The notes under the pieces are model-generated. The model had not been told where the DNA came from, made no database searches, and worked only from the letters and a program-made list of their open reading frames with translations. Shown piece by piece: positions 35,983 through 42,773 of a stretch of DNA of 64,000 bases. The stretch is from Alicyclobacillus_A sp963788285 (GTDB lineage Bacteria; Bacillota; Bacilli; Alicyclobacillales; Alicyclobacillaceae). The DNA lies in NCBI GenBank assembly GCA_963788285.1, contig CAWBGB010000007.1:186001-250000 (forward strand), read 5' to 3'. Positions within the stretch are counted from its first letter, which is position 1. Each line of letters begins with the position of its first letter. Position numbers and translations under genes: made by a program.

Positions 35983-36426
35983 TTACTCGGCTTCGACAAA
36001 CACAGTAATCGTGACGGTCACTTCCGGATGCAGTTTTACGTGCACCTTGTGTCCGCCGAGTGACTTAATCGGATCAGGCAATTGGATTTTCCGCTTGTCA
36101 ATGTCGTATCCAAGCTTGGCCAACGCATCTCCAATATGTTTGGTCGTGATGGCCCCAAACAGCCTTCCGCCTTCACCAGCCTGCGTGTGTACTGTGACTT
36201 TCAGGTCTGACATTTTCTCAGCCAGCGCCCTCGCAGCCTGCAACTCTTCGGCCTCCTTGCGGGCCTGTGCTTCTTTTTCAGCCTGTAGTTGCTTCAAGTT
36301 GGCCTCCGTCGCCTCTTGCGCGAGGTTTCGCGGAAACAGGTAGTTCCTCGCGTATCCTTCGGATACGTTTTTAATATCACCTTTTTTTCCTTGTCCTTTG
36401 ACGTCTTGTAACAGAATCACTTTCAT
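35983..36426 (-). CDS. rplI: 50S ribosomal protein bL9
   Basis: 147 residues. The N-terminal domain MKVILLQDVKGQGKKGDIKN and YARNYLFPRNLA is the rRNA-binding signature; a long helix (about 40-75, rich in E/A/K) and C-terminal domain (GRLFGAITTKHI) follow. The ATG at 36426 is the second in the frame, with AGGGGGC 9 bases upstream. It lies between yybS and dnaB. Confidence 0.97.
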   Translation of the reverse strand: MKVILLQDVKGQGKKGDIKNVSEGYARNYLFPRNLAQEATEANLKQLQAEKEAQARKEAEELQAARALAEKMSDLKVTVHTQAGEGGRLFGAITTKHIGDALAKLGYDIDKRKIQLPDPIKSLGGHKVHVKLHPEVTVTITVFVEAE

Positions 36427-36439
36427 GAAACGATGCCCC

Positions 36440-37336
36440 CTATCTGATGCGGTTTGCACGGCTCATCAGATCCAGCAATCCCGCGAGAATGTATATACTG
36501 TGCACAAAAGGTATTGGCGCTAAAATCAACAAAAGGACGAGAATCAGCCACTTGCCGCGAATGGACTGAACCATTCGCCAACACAATGACAGTCCTTGAA
36601 TTCCAATGAAAAATCCACCGAGGTAAGTCACGTTGACGCAAGCCTGCCACCAGAATGGTGTACTGTCTCCTGGTGGGAAAAGTAGCGCCACCGAGGCAAT
36701 GACGTAGACGGTAACGACGGTTTGGGGTAACTGGTATTGGGTCAATAGGCCGGTTGCACAGGACCTGGGCCCCAAGATCAGTTTCGCACCAAGTACGTTG
36801 GCCACGGAAATCAAAAAGCCGACGACGCAAAGTATGGCAGGTGTCAACAAGCGAACCCGATCTACCAACTCGGATATCAGGTTGCGAGCTGCTGCCTGCG
36901 GCACCGAAGACGACTGCTGCACGCCCTCGAGCAGGATCGTTTTTAAAGTTGCATAGAAATCCAAACCCATGTAACGCGCCATGGCAAGTCCGACCAATTC
37001 CAGCATGACGACAGAGAGCGTTCCCACCGCCAGTGCCTGATACGGTACGCGGTTCGACTTTAGCGCTTCTCCCATGGACCACCCCATAAAGTACATCACG
37101 AGTCCAAACAACGGAGAAAACCATGTATATCCTAAGACAAACATCAACAGAGCTGACAACGCAGCCATCCCCACAGGTGCCCAGCGAATGTTTTTTACCG
37201 TCAATACAATCAAAGGAACTGGTAACAGGGATGTTGCAAGAACGCGAGTGGTCGGTGCTACAGCGAATCCCAGCAAAGCAACGTATGCCACTCCAGCTAG
37301 TATCACTTCACGACTGACTGAATCCGGTGAATTCAA
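36440..37336 (-). CDS. yybS: YybS family membrane protein (DUF2232)
   Basis: About 298 residues with around eight helices, matching the DUF2232/YybS family found beside rplI in Bacilli. GAGGTG is about 6 bases ahead of a TTG at 37336, which is preferred over the GTG at 37345 that overlaps it. The function is unknown; an energy-coupling or transport-like S-component has been suggested for related proteins. Confidence 0.85.
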   Translation of the reverse strand: MNSPDSVSREVILAGVAYVALLGFAVAPTTRVLATSLLPVPLIVLTVKNIRWAPVGMAALSALLMFVLGYTWFSPLFGLVMYFMGWSMGEALKSNRVPYQALAVGTLSVVMLELVGLAMARYMGLDFYATLKTILLEGVQQSSSVPQAAARNLISELVDRVRLLTPAILCVVGFLISVANVLGAKLILGPRSCATGLLTQYQLPQTVVTVYVIASVALLFPPGDSTPFWWQACVNVTYLGGFFIGIQGLSLCWRMVQSIRGKWLILVLLLILAPIPFVHSIYILAGLLDLMSRANRIR

Positions 37337-37341
37337 TAGGT

Positions 37342-37644
37342 TCACCTCGAACCGAGATACCGTTGAACGTAATGAAATTCGCCGGAATGCATGACTTCAT
37401 GCCCCAGCGAACGCGGCAAACCACTCTGAGCCTCTCGGTCAATCACCGGGAGATCCACGCCCAGCTGTTGCCCCATAAAATATGCAATGGCCACCAAACC
37501 TCCTAGAGATTGCGCGATATCACGCTCGTTTCCAGACTGAATGCCGCGAAACACCTCGGAGACTTGTTGAACCAATTCAATCTTTGCCGTCTCAATCGAA
37601 CGGATTTTGCGGGCAATCTGCATGTGGGGATCCGTGTTCGGCAC
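37342..37644 (-). CDS. MazG-like protein
   Basis: 100 residues. It resembles the short MazG-like family of Bacilli: RKIRSIETAKIELVQQVSEV, then a helix with IAYFMGQQLGVDLPVID. The EExxE catalytic acidic cluster of true MazG is not evident, so pyrophosphatase activity is doubtful. GAGGAGGG precedes the GTG at 37644. It is directly upstream of yybS with only a few bases between, so they are probably co-transcribed. Confidence 0.7.
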   Translation of the reverse strand: MPNTDPHMQIARKIRSIETAKIELVQQVSEVFRGIQSGNERDIAQSLGGLVAIAYFMGQQLGVDLPVIDREAQSGLPRSLGHEVMHSGEFHYVQRYLGSR

Positions 37645-37836
37645 AGCGATGCCCTCCTCTGTCGTGGTAAGTGTAATCCATTAACATGTTCATATTCCAC
37701 GCTGTCTATTGAATATCCTTCCCCCTGCAGCAGGCAAATCGTGTGCATCATTGGGGATAATGGAATACTCTGGCCTCCAAACGCACACCCTTCACCACAG
37801 GATGGGCTTGTCCATGATCACAAGGAGTGGTGTGCG

Positions 37837-38064
37837 TTGACAAAGGAGAGATTGGTCGCACTGTTCTCATTGCATTACACCCGCAACATTTTGGCGTTGT
37901 TTTTCGTGACGGGTTGGGTTGTGTATTATGTGGACTACAAAAAGATCCACAACAAAATGCCCCGCAGTCGCGAGCTGAAAGTAGCCCACATCGCGTGTAT
38001 GGTGTACATGTTCGGCAGTCTCGCAGGTTTTATCATACTACAAGTGTTTAACTGGTGGGTCTGA
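37837..38064 (+). CDS. Small two-helix membrane protein
   Basis: 75 residues from a TTG at 37837, with AAGGAG about 9 bases upstream. Two hydrophobic helices (FFVTGWVVYYVDY and HIACMVYMFGSLAGFIILQV) flank a basic loop (KKIHNKMPRSRELK). It is the only plus-strand gene for several kb. Not recognised. It ends just before an 11-bp inverted repeat. Confidence 0.65.
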   Translation: MTKERLVALFSLHYTRNILALFFVTGWVVYYVDYKKIHNKMPRSRELKVAHIACMVYMFGSLAGFIILQVFNWWV

Positions 38065-38108
38065 TTTGCAAAACTCCACTGGAATGATTTGTCGCGATTT
38101 TGCAAATC
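38062..38108. repeat. Inverted repeat and degenerate dispersed-repeat copy A
   Basis: GATTTGCAAAA (38063-38073) and TTTTGCAAATC (38098-38108) form a perfect 11-bp stem. The internal CTCCACTGGAATGATT and TGTCGCGATTT match copy B near 56.65 kb (GATTTRCAAAAYTCCACTRG then AATGRTT). Lacking a clear T-run, it is not a normal terminator. Confidence 0.55.
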
Positions 38109-38201
38109 GCTGACGCCCGCGAACTGGACTACAATCAGCGTGCCGACATTCCGGATCTCCTTATGTATACCCTCGGGTGTGATGGTTTTTGGCTTGTTCA
38201 T
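38109..38201 (-). pseudogene. Possible truncated ORF after the gerA-family gene
   Basis: From an ATG at 38201, 16 bases past the gerA-like stop, the minus strand encodes MNKPKTITPEGIHKEIRNVG and a few more residues before entering the repeat and then the antisense of the small membrane gene. It could be the start of a second ger-operon gene cut off by the repeat, or chance. Confidence 0.25.
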
Positions 38202-38216
38202 AGGGTCCGGTCCCCC

Positions 38217-39701
38217 TCATCGCTTCTTGCCGGCCCTGTTTTGATTGACTACTGACTGCCAGATCCCTGTGTCAACGGAAGTCGGCTGTTGTCCGTTCTG
38301 CATCTGCGAGTTTCGAGGATCCAAGGGGCTCTGTTTCTGTTCTGCGAGATCCTGCAAGCCTACATTGACGCGTACGGTGTCATCTGTGGCCAATTGCTTG
38401 GGTCGTTTTCTCATCGACCATACTGGCGCTCGGATCACCGTATCCTGCAGTCCTGACGCGTCCGCAGGAACGACCGGACTTAAGTACGGCACGCCAAACG
38501 ATTCGAGAGAGTTTAGGTGGTTGATAATGAAGATGATGCCCACCATCACACCGTAGAGTCCGAACATGCCGGCCAGAATCATTACCGGAAACCGCAACAT
38601 CCTCAGAGCAACAGCCGCGTTGTAGGCCGGTGTCGCGAACGAACCAATGGTGGTCATGGCAACAATGACGACGGTGATAGGGCTGACGAAGCCAGCTTGC
38701 ACCGCAGCCTCTCCAATGACGAGAACGCCGACGATGGACAACGCCCCACCAATCTGCTGCGGTAGGCGAATGGTGGCTTCCCGCAGAATTTCCATCACCA
38801 ACTCCAATCCAAAGATTTCTGCAATCGCTGGAAACGGAACCCCAGCCCGACCACCGGCCACCGCGACCGCAAACTTCGTCGGAATCATTTCCGGGTTATA
38901 CGAGATCAGAGACACATACAACGACGGAAATATCAGCGAAAAGATGAGAGCCAACAAGCGGATCCCACGGATCATACTCGCCATGTGAAACCGCGTATCG
39001 TAGTCTTCCGCCGTCTGATAAAACTGTGAGAACACGGCAGGCACAATCAATGCAAAAGGCGATCCGTCTACCAGGATGACCACTCGCCCCTCCAATAGCG
39101 CCGCTACAGCCTTGTCCGGCCTCTCCGTGTTTTGTACCTGCGGGAACGGCGAGTAGTGATTGTCTTCGATGAATTGCTCCAAGTACCCGGATCCGTACAG
39201 TGCATCCGTTTCCACGAAGCGGAGACGCCGTTCCACTTCATTAATCAGTTCCTGGTTCGCGATGTTCCTGTGGTAAAGATAGGCGATGTTTGTCGTGGTG
39301 GGCTGGCCAATCTGCATTTGGCGAACACGCAGGTCCGGTGAACGCATCCGGCGCCGAATCAAGGATACGTTGGTTCCCAGAGATTCAATAAATGCCTCGC
39401 GCGCACCCTGAATGACCTGTTCTGTCCCCGGAGGCTCAATCGAACGTTCCTTGAATGCCTGGGTGCAAAGGCCAATACCCTCCACGACACCGTCCATGAA
39501 TAACACGGAGTTACCAGAAATCACCCATGTTGCTGCCTGCTTCATGCACTTGATATTGGTGACATCAGCGTATGGAATGCACTGCGAGAGCACCATATCG
39601 AAGACAGTGGGTCCATATTGTTTACTCGTATCCAAGTCGAACATCAGACTGGCCAGAATTTTGTTGATGTCCGATTTAGAGGACGCGTTGTCGAAGTACA
39701 C
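38217..39701 (-). CDS. GerA-family spore germination protein, 5' end disrupted
   Basis: 494 residues of clear GerA/SpoVAF type: cytoplasmic N-terminal domain (IKCMKQAATWVISGNSVLFM), then VVILVDGSPFALIVP and five C-terminal helices with PSLYVSLISYNPEMIPTKF and EAAVQAGFVSP. These proteins form the germinant-receptor A subunit in the spore inner membrane. The ORF starts at a GTG (39701) without a ribosome binding site. Upstream, the same frame begins at 39944 with a good ribosome binding site but is broken by an inverted segment. The product may thus be truncated. No B and C subunit genes follow. Confidence 0.78.
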   Translation of the reverse strand: MYFDNASSKSDINKILASLMFDLDTSKQYGPTVFDMVLSQCIPYADVTNIKCMKQAATWVISGNSVLFMDGVVEGIGLCTQAFKERSIEPPGTEQVIQGAREAFIESLGTNVSLIRRRMRSPDLRVRQMQIGQPTTTNIAYLYHRNIANQELINEVERRLRFVETDALYGSGYLEQFIEDNHYSPFPQVQNTERPDKAVAALLEGRVVILVDGSPFALIVPAVFSQFYQTAEDYDTRFHMASMIRGIRLLALIFSLIFPSLYVSLISYNPEMIPTKFAVAVAGGRAGVPFPAIAEIFGLELVMEILREATIRLPQQIGGALSIVGVLVIGEAAVQAGFVSPITVVIVAMTTIGSFATPAYNAAVALRMLRFPVMILAGMFGLYGVMVGIIFIINHLNSLESFGVPYLSPVVPADASGLQDTVIRAPVWSMRKRPKQLATDDTVRVNVGLQDLAEQKQSPLDPRNSQMQNGQQPTSVDTGIWQSVVNQNRAGKKR

Positions 39702-39944
39702 GAGCGCGCATCTATGTGTCCGTTTTAGAACATCGCCTATCTGCTGACTTGGACGAAAACGTCGCTGACATCAAAGCAATTCTTGGTATGGATATGGATT
39801 TACTCATACGACAATTTCGCATTCGTCCGGCACGAGTTCAGGTGCATACGGGACGAGCGCATGGACAGGACTCTCCGTCGGCAGATGCTGTACGTCGCCA
39901 ACTCGTATGGATTTCCGGTATTTTAACTTCCCGATTAACGTCAT
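39702..39944 (-). other. Displaced 5' part of the gerA-family gene with a ~100-bp inverted segment
   Basis: The ATG at 39944 (MTLIGKLKYRKSIRVGD) has AGGTGG 6 bases upstream and is exactly in frame with the downstream gerA-like ORF. Between them stop codons appear on the minus strand. The plus strand at 39728-39826 instead reads EHRLSADLDENVADIKAILG and LLIRQFRIR, the typical GerA N-terminal pattern (L..dL..N...Ik..lG...Dl.iR.F.I). Re-inverting it would place FRIR before THRCALVYFDN. An in-place inversion is inferred; no flanking inverted repeat was found. Confidence 0.6.
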
Positions 39945-40043
39945 AACGACCACCTATTGTTGGGCTTTCATGGATAGCATGACCAAGTCAGTAGTCCCTA
40001 TCCGTTCTTCTTTTTCAATCCCTCGCCCCATAGGCAGATAAAG

Positions 40044-40085
40044 CAACGGAGTGCACTCTTCGATATCGAAGAGTGCACTCCGTTG
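40044..40085. repeat. Perfect 42-bp palindrome after rpsR
   Basis: CAACGGAGTGCACTCTTCGA and its exact reverse complement meet at the centre (ATCGAT-like core), giving 21 bp on each side without mismatch. It lies 13 bases past the rpsR stop and probably serves as the operon terminator, though the downstream minus-strand sequence (CTTTATC) has only a short T-run. Confidence 0.8.
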
Positions 40086-40097
40086 TAATGATACCTC

Positions 40098-40328
40098 TTA
40101 CTCAGTTGTATAAGCCATTAACGCTACTTGACGTGCGCGTTTGATAGCGACGGTCACTTGGCGTTGGTGACGTGCACAGTTCCCGGAAATGCGTCTCGGC
40201 AAAATCTTGCCGCGGTCCGTCAGATACTTCGACAAACGATTCACGTCTTTGTAATCGGCGTGATCAATTTTGTCCACGCAGAACTGACAAACCTTACGAC
40301 GCTTTCCGCCACGGCCTTTACGCGGCAT
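40098..40328 (-). CDS. rpsR: 30S ribosomal protein bS18
   Basis: 76 residues. The N-terminal KVCQFCVDK contains a CxxC pair, and the central DRGKILPRRISGNCARHQ and ending RARQVALMAYTTE are diagnostic of bS18. It is the last gene of the rpsF-ssb-rpsR operon. Confidence 0.97.
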   Translation of the reverse strand: MPRKGRGGKRRKVCQFCVDKIDHADYKDVNRLSKYLTDRGKILPRRISGNCARHQRQVTVAIKRARQVALMAYTTE

Positions 40329-40398
40329 TTAAATCACTCCTCGTCGTAATTGTCTTTGGCGAACACACCTTGCAGGTGCAAGTGATACAACGACCGTC

Positions 40399-40860
40399 TC
40401 AGAACGGTAAATCATCTTCTGAAATATCGATCATCTGACTGTCGTCTGCAAATGGATCATCTTCAAATTTCGGGCTACGCTTGCTCTCCGGATGCACTCG
40501 AGGCCCTCCAGACGGTGCTCCGCCGCCCATCATCCCCTGATCACCACGATCCAGGAAGCGAACCGATTCTGCGACCACTTCGGCAACGCGAACCTTCTGG
40601 CCATCGCGGTTTTCGTAGCTGCGGATTTGCAGCCGTCCATCCACTGCAGCAAGACGGCCTTTGTGCAAATATTGTGCACACAGCTCAGCCTGCTTTTGCC
40701 AGACGACAATGTTGATAAAGTCGGTTTCGCGTTCCCCGTTTTGATTGGGTCTCGGACGGTCTACGGCGAGTCCAAATGAAGCCACCGCCGTACCTGAATT
40801 TGTGTAGCGCAGCTCAGGGTCTTGTGTGAGGCGCCCAATGAGTATTACCCGGTTCAGCAT
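40399..40860 (-). CDS. ssb: Single-stranded DNA-binding protein
   Basis: 153 residues. The OB fold spans about 1-105 (MLNRVILIGRLTQDPELRYT, then VAEVVAESVRFLD), followed by a Gly/Pro-rich linker and the acidic tip ISEDDLPF that recruits replication and repair proteins. It lies between rpsF and rpsR. Confidence 0.97.
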   Translation of the reverse strand: MLNRVILIGRLTQDPELRYTNSGTAVASFGLAVDRPRPNQNGERETDFINIVVWQKQAELCAQYLHKGRLAAVDGRLQIRSYENRDGQKVRVAEVVAESVRFLDRGDQGMMGGGAPSGGPRVHPESKRSPKFEDDPFADDSQMIDISEDDLPF

Positions 40861-40880
40861 GCATACCCCTCCAACGAGAT

Positions 40881-41168
40881 CTATTCGCCCAAACGCACGG
40901 TGAGATAGCGGATAACTTTATCCTCGAGTCTCAGCACGCGTTCCAGCTCGCGAGTGAAGTCCGTGTCAGCCGAGAATTGCATGAGCACGTAATAGCCTTC
41001 GCGGTAACGATTGATCTCGTAAGCCAATCGGCGCTTACCGATTTCCTGAAGTTGATCGATCTGTCCGCCGTGCTCAGTGACGAGGGATTGGTATCTTTCA
41101 ACCAACTCTTTGATCTGTTCCGCTTCCAGGTCAGGCTTCAAGATGTACATCGTTTCGTACTGGCGCAT
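40881..41168 (-). CDS. rpsF: 30S ribosomal protein bS6
   Basis: 95 residues from the ATG at 41168 with AAGGAGGTG upstream. MRQYETMYILKPDLE and RLAYEINRYREGYYVLMQF are characteristic. It is the first gene of its operon; the protein partners bS18 in the 30S platform. The ORF extends artefactually to 41246. Confidence 0.97.
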   Translation of the reverse strand: MRQYETMYILKPDLEAEQIKELVERYQSLVTEHGGQIDQLQEIGKRRLAYEINRYREGYYVLMQFSADTDFTRELERVLRLEDKVIRYLTVRLGE

Positions 41169-41247
41169 GTATTTCACCTCCTTATGGACTGTGGCCCGGC
41201 CATGCCGACCGAGCAAGGACAGGTGCGGCACAATTGAACGTGCCAAG

Positions 41248-41281
41248 ATTATATGATACCATGTACGCCTAGAAACTACAA
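41248..41281 (-). promoter_or_regulatory. Probable promoter of rpsF-ssb-rpsR
   Basis: On the minus strand, TTGTAG (41276-41281) and TATCAT (41253-41258) are 17 bases apart; an overlapping perfect TATAAT lies at 41248-41253. Downstream, GGCAC...GTGCC forms a leader hairpin that could be part of an S6:S18 autoregulatory motif, though the CCG bulge was not established. Confidence 0.5.
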
Positions 41282-41290
41282 GACAATCCT

Positions 41291-42391
41291 TTATACGTTA
41301 AAGCGGAAGTGCATGACATCTCCATCTTGGACGACGTACTCTTTTCCCTCCAGACGAAACTTACCGGCTTCACGGGCTGCCTGATAAGAACCCGCTTGTA
41401 TCAAATCCTCGTAAGAGACAACTTCGGCGCGGATGAAACCGCGTTCGAAGTCGGAGTGAATGACGCCTGCCGCCTGAGGAGCTTTCGTTCCACGGCGAAT
41501 GGTCCACGCCCGAACTTCCGGTTCGCCTGCTGTGAAATACGTAATCAATCCCAGTAGTTTATAAGAGGAACGAATGAGCTTGTCCAATCCGGATTCCGTC
41601 AAACCAAGGTCATTGAGAAACGCCTCACGGTCTTCTCCCTCGAGTTCCGCAATCTCTGCTTCCAATTGCGCACAAACAACGACCACTTCGGCGCCTTCCT
41701 CCACAGCTCGTTGACGAACCTTTGCCACGTGTGGGTTTGCGTCTGGGTCCGAGATATCGGCTTCCCCAACGTTTGCAGCGTACAACACCGGTTTTGCAGT
41801 CAGCAGCGGGAGGTCTTTAAGGGCGTCCTTCTCCTCATCGGACAAGTCCACGATCCGAGCTGGCTTACCCTCTTCAAAAGCTGCCGCCAGACGAGTGAGT
41901 GCCTCCACTTCGACCGCATACTTTTTCTCACCGGATTTCATGTTTTTCTTGGCCTTTTCCAAACGCTTCTGTACTGACTCCAGATCGGATAAAATCAATT
42001 CCAAGTCGATGGTCTCGATGTCTCGAATCGGGTCCACGGAGCCCGAAACATGCGTGATATCGCCGTTTTCGAAACAGCGTACAACATGTACAATTGCGTC
42101 AACTTCTCGAATGTGACCTAGAAACTTATTCCCGAGACCTTCGCCTTTGCTCGCACCTGCTACCAGTCCAGCGATGTCCACAAACTCGAAGGCCGTCGGC
42201 ACGATCCTCCGTGGATGAACAATCTTGGCTAGTTCTTGTAAGCGCACGTCGGGAACCTCGACTACCCCGACGTTTGGATCTATGGTACAAAACGGATAGT
42301 TGGCTGCTTCCGCACCCGCCCGCGTGATGGCATTGAACAATGTAGACTTTCCAACATTTGGTAGTCCAACAATCCCAGCCTGTAGTGGCAT
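41291..42391 (-). CDS. ychF: Redox-regulated ATPase YchF (Obg family)
   Basis: 366 residues. The G1 motif GLPNVGKST (9-17), G3 VDIAGLVAGASKGEGLGNKF, a coiled-coil insertion (about 130-200), and a C-terminal TGS domain (GFIRAEVVSYEDLI then VQDGDVMHFRFNV). YchF hydrolyses ATP rather than GTP and associates with ribosomes. The ATG at 42391 follows AAGAGGTG; 42409 is an artefactual extension. Its stop is close to the rpsF promoter. Confidence 0.96.
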   Translation of the reverse strand: MPLQAGIVGLPNVGKSTLFNAITRAGAEAANYPFCTIDPNVGVVEVPDVRLQELAKIVHPRRIVPTAFEFVDIAGLVAGASKGEGLGNKFLGHIREVDAIVHVVRCFENGDITHVSGSVDPIRDIETIDLELILSDLESVQKRLEKAKKNMKSGEKKYAVEVEALTRLAAAFEEGKPARIVDLSDEEKDALKDLPLLTAKPVLYAANVGEADISDPDANPHVAKVRQRAVEEGAEVVVVCAQLEAEIAELEGEDREAFLNDLGLTESGLDKLIRSSYKLLGLITYFTAGEPEVRAWTIRRGTKAPQAAGVIHSDFERGFIRAEVVSYEDLIQAGSYQAAREAGKFRLEGKEYVVQDGDVMHFRFNV

Positions 42392-42610
42392 TCGAGCACC
42401 TCTTTCCAACTTGTTGCTTGCCCCATTATATTGAATGTAGTACGACGAAACAATGATGTGTGGTACGAAAACTTATGATTTGCAAGCTTCTTGCGCGCAT
42501 TTTTGCAACAACCGACGATGAGCGCGCCCAAATCCACCTCAGGTACTTCTGGATGAGTGGATACAACGTTGCATCTATGGCAAACTATGTTCTGCAAGGA
42601 GGTGTTGGTT

Positions 42611-42724
42611 ATGCTCCGCCGTTTGATTCGGAAGTTGCGGCTACGCAAAGTACCGACTAAGGCGTTAGCTGCCGAAGTATTGTCGCCCAAAAAGCCGTCG
42701 CGTTCTTCTCTGCACTGCGCGTAA
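42611..42724 (+). CDS. Small basic protein, uncharacterised
   Basis: 37 residues, rich in Arg/Lys (MLRRLIRKLRLRKVPTKALA). AAGGAGGTG (42596-42604) is an optimal ribosome binding site 6 bases from the ATG, and a compact terminator starts 25 bases past the stop. The gene stands alone on the plus strand between two minus-strand genes. It is too short for family recognition; a nucleic-acid or ribosome-binding role is possible from its charge. Confidence 0.6.
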   Translation: MLRRLIRKLRLRKVPTKALAAEVLSPKKPSRSSLHCA

Positions 42725-42749
42725 TTCAGAACTTATGGCATGTCATCGT

Positions 42750-42769
42750 GAGCCCTTCTGGGCTCTTTT
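42750..42769 (+). terminator. Terminator of the small basic gene
   Basis: GAGCCC, loop TTCT, GGGCTC, then TTTT. It lies just before the end of the convergent oxidoreductase gene. Confidence 0.8.
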
Positions 42770-42773
42770 CATG

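Noticed and set aside
36423..37124. 233-residue minus-strand ORF
   Set aside because: Other frame of yybS; Cys/Arg/His-rich shadow.
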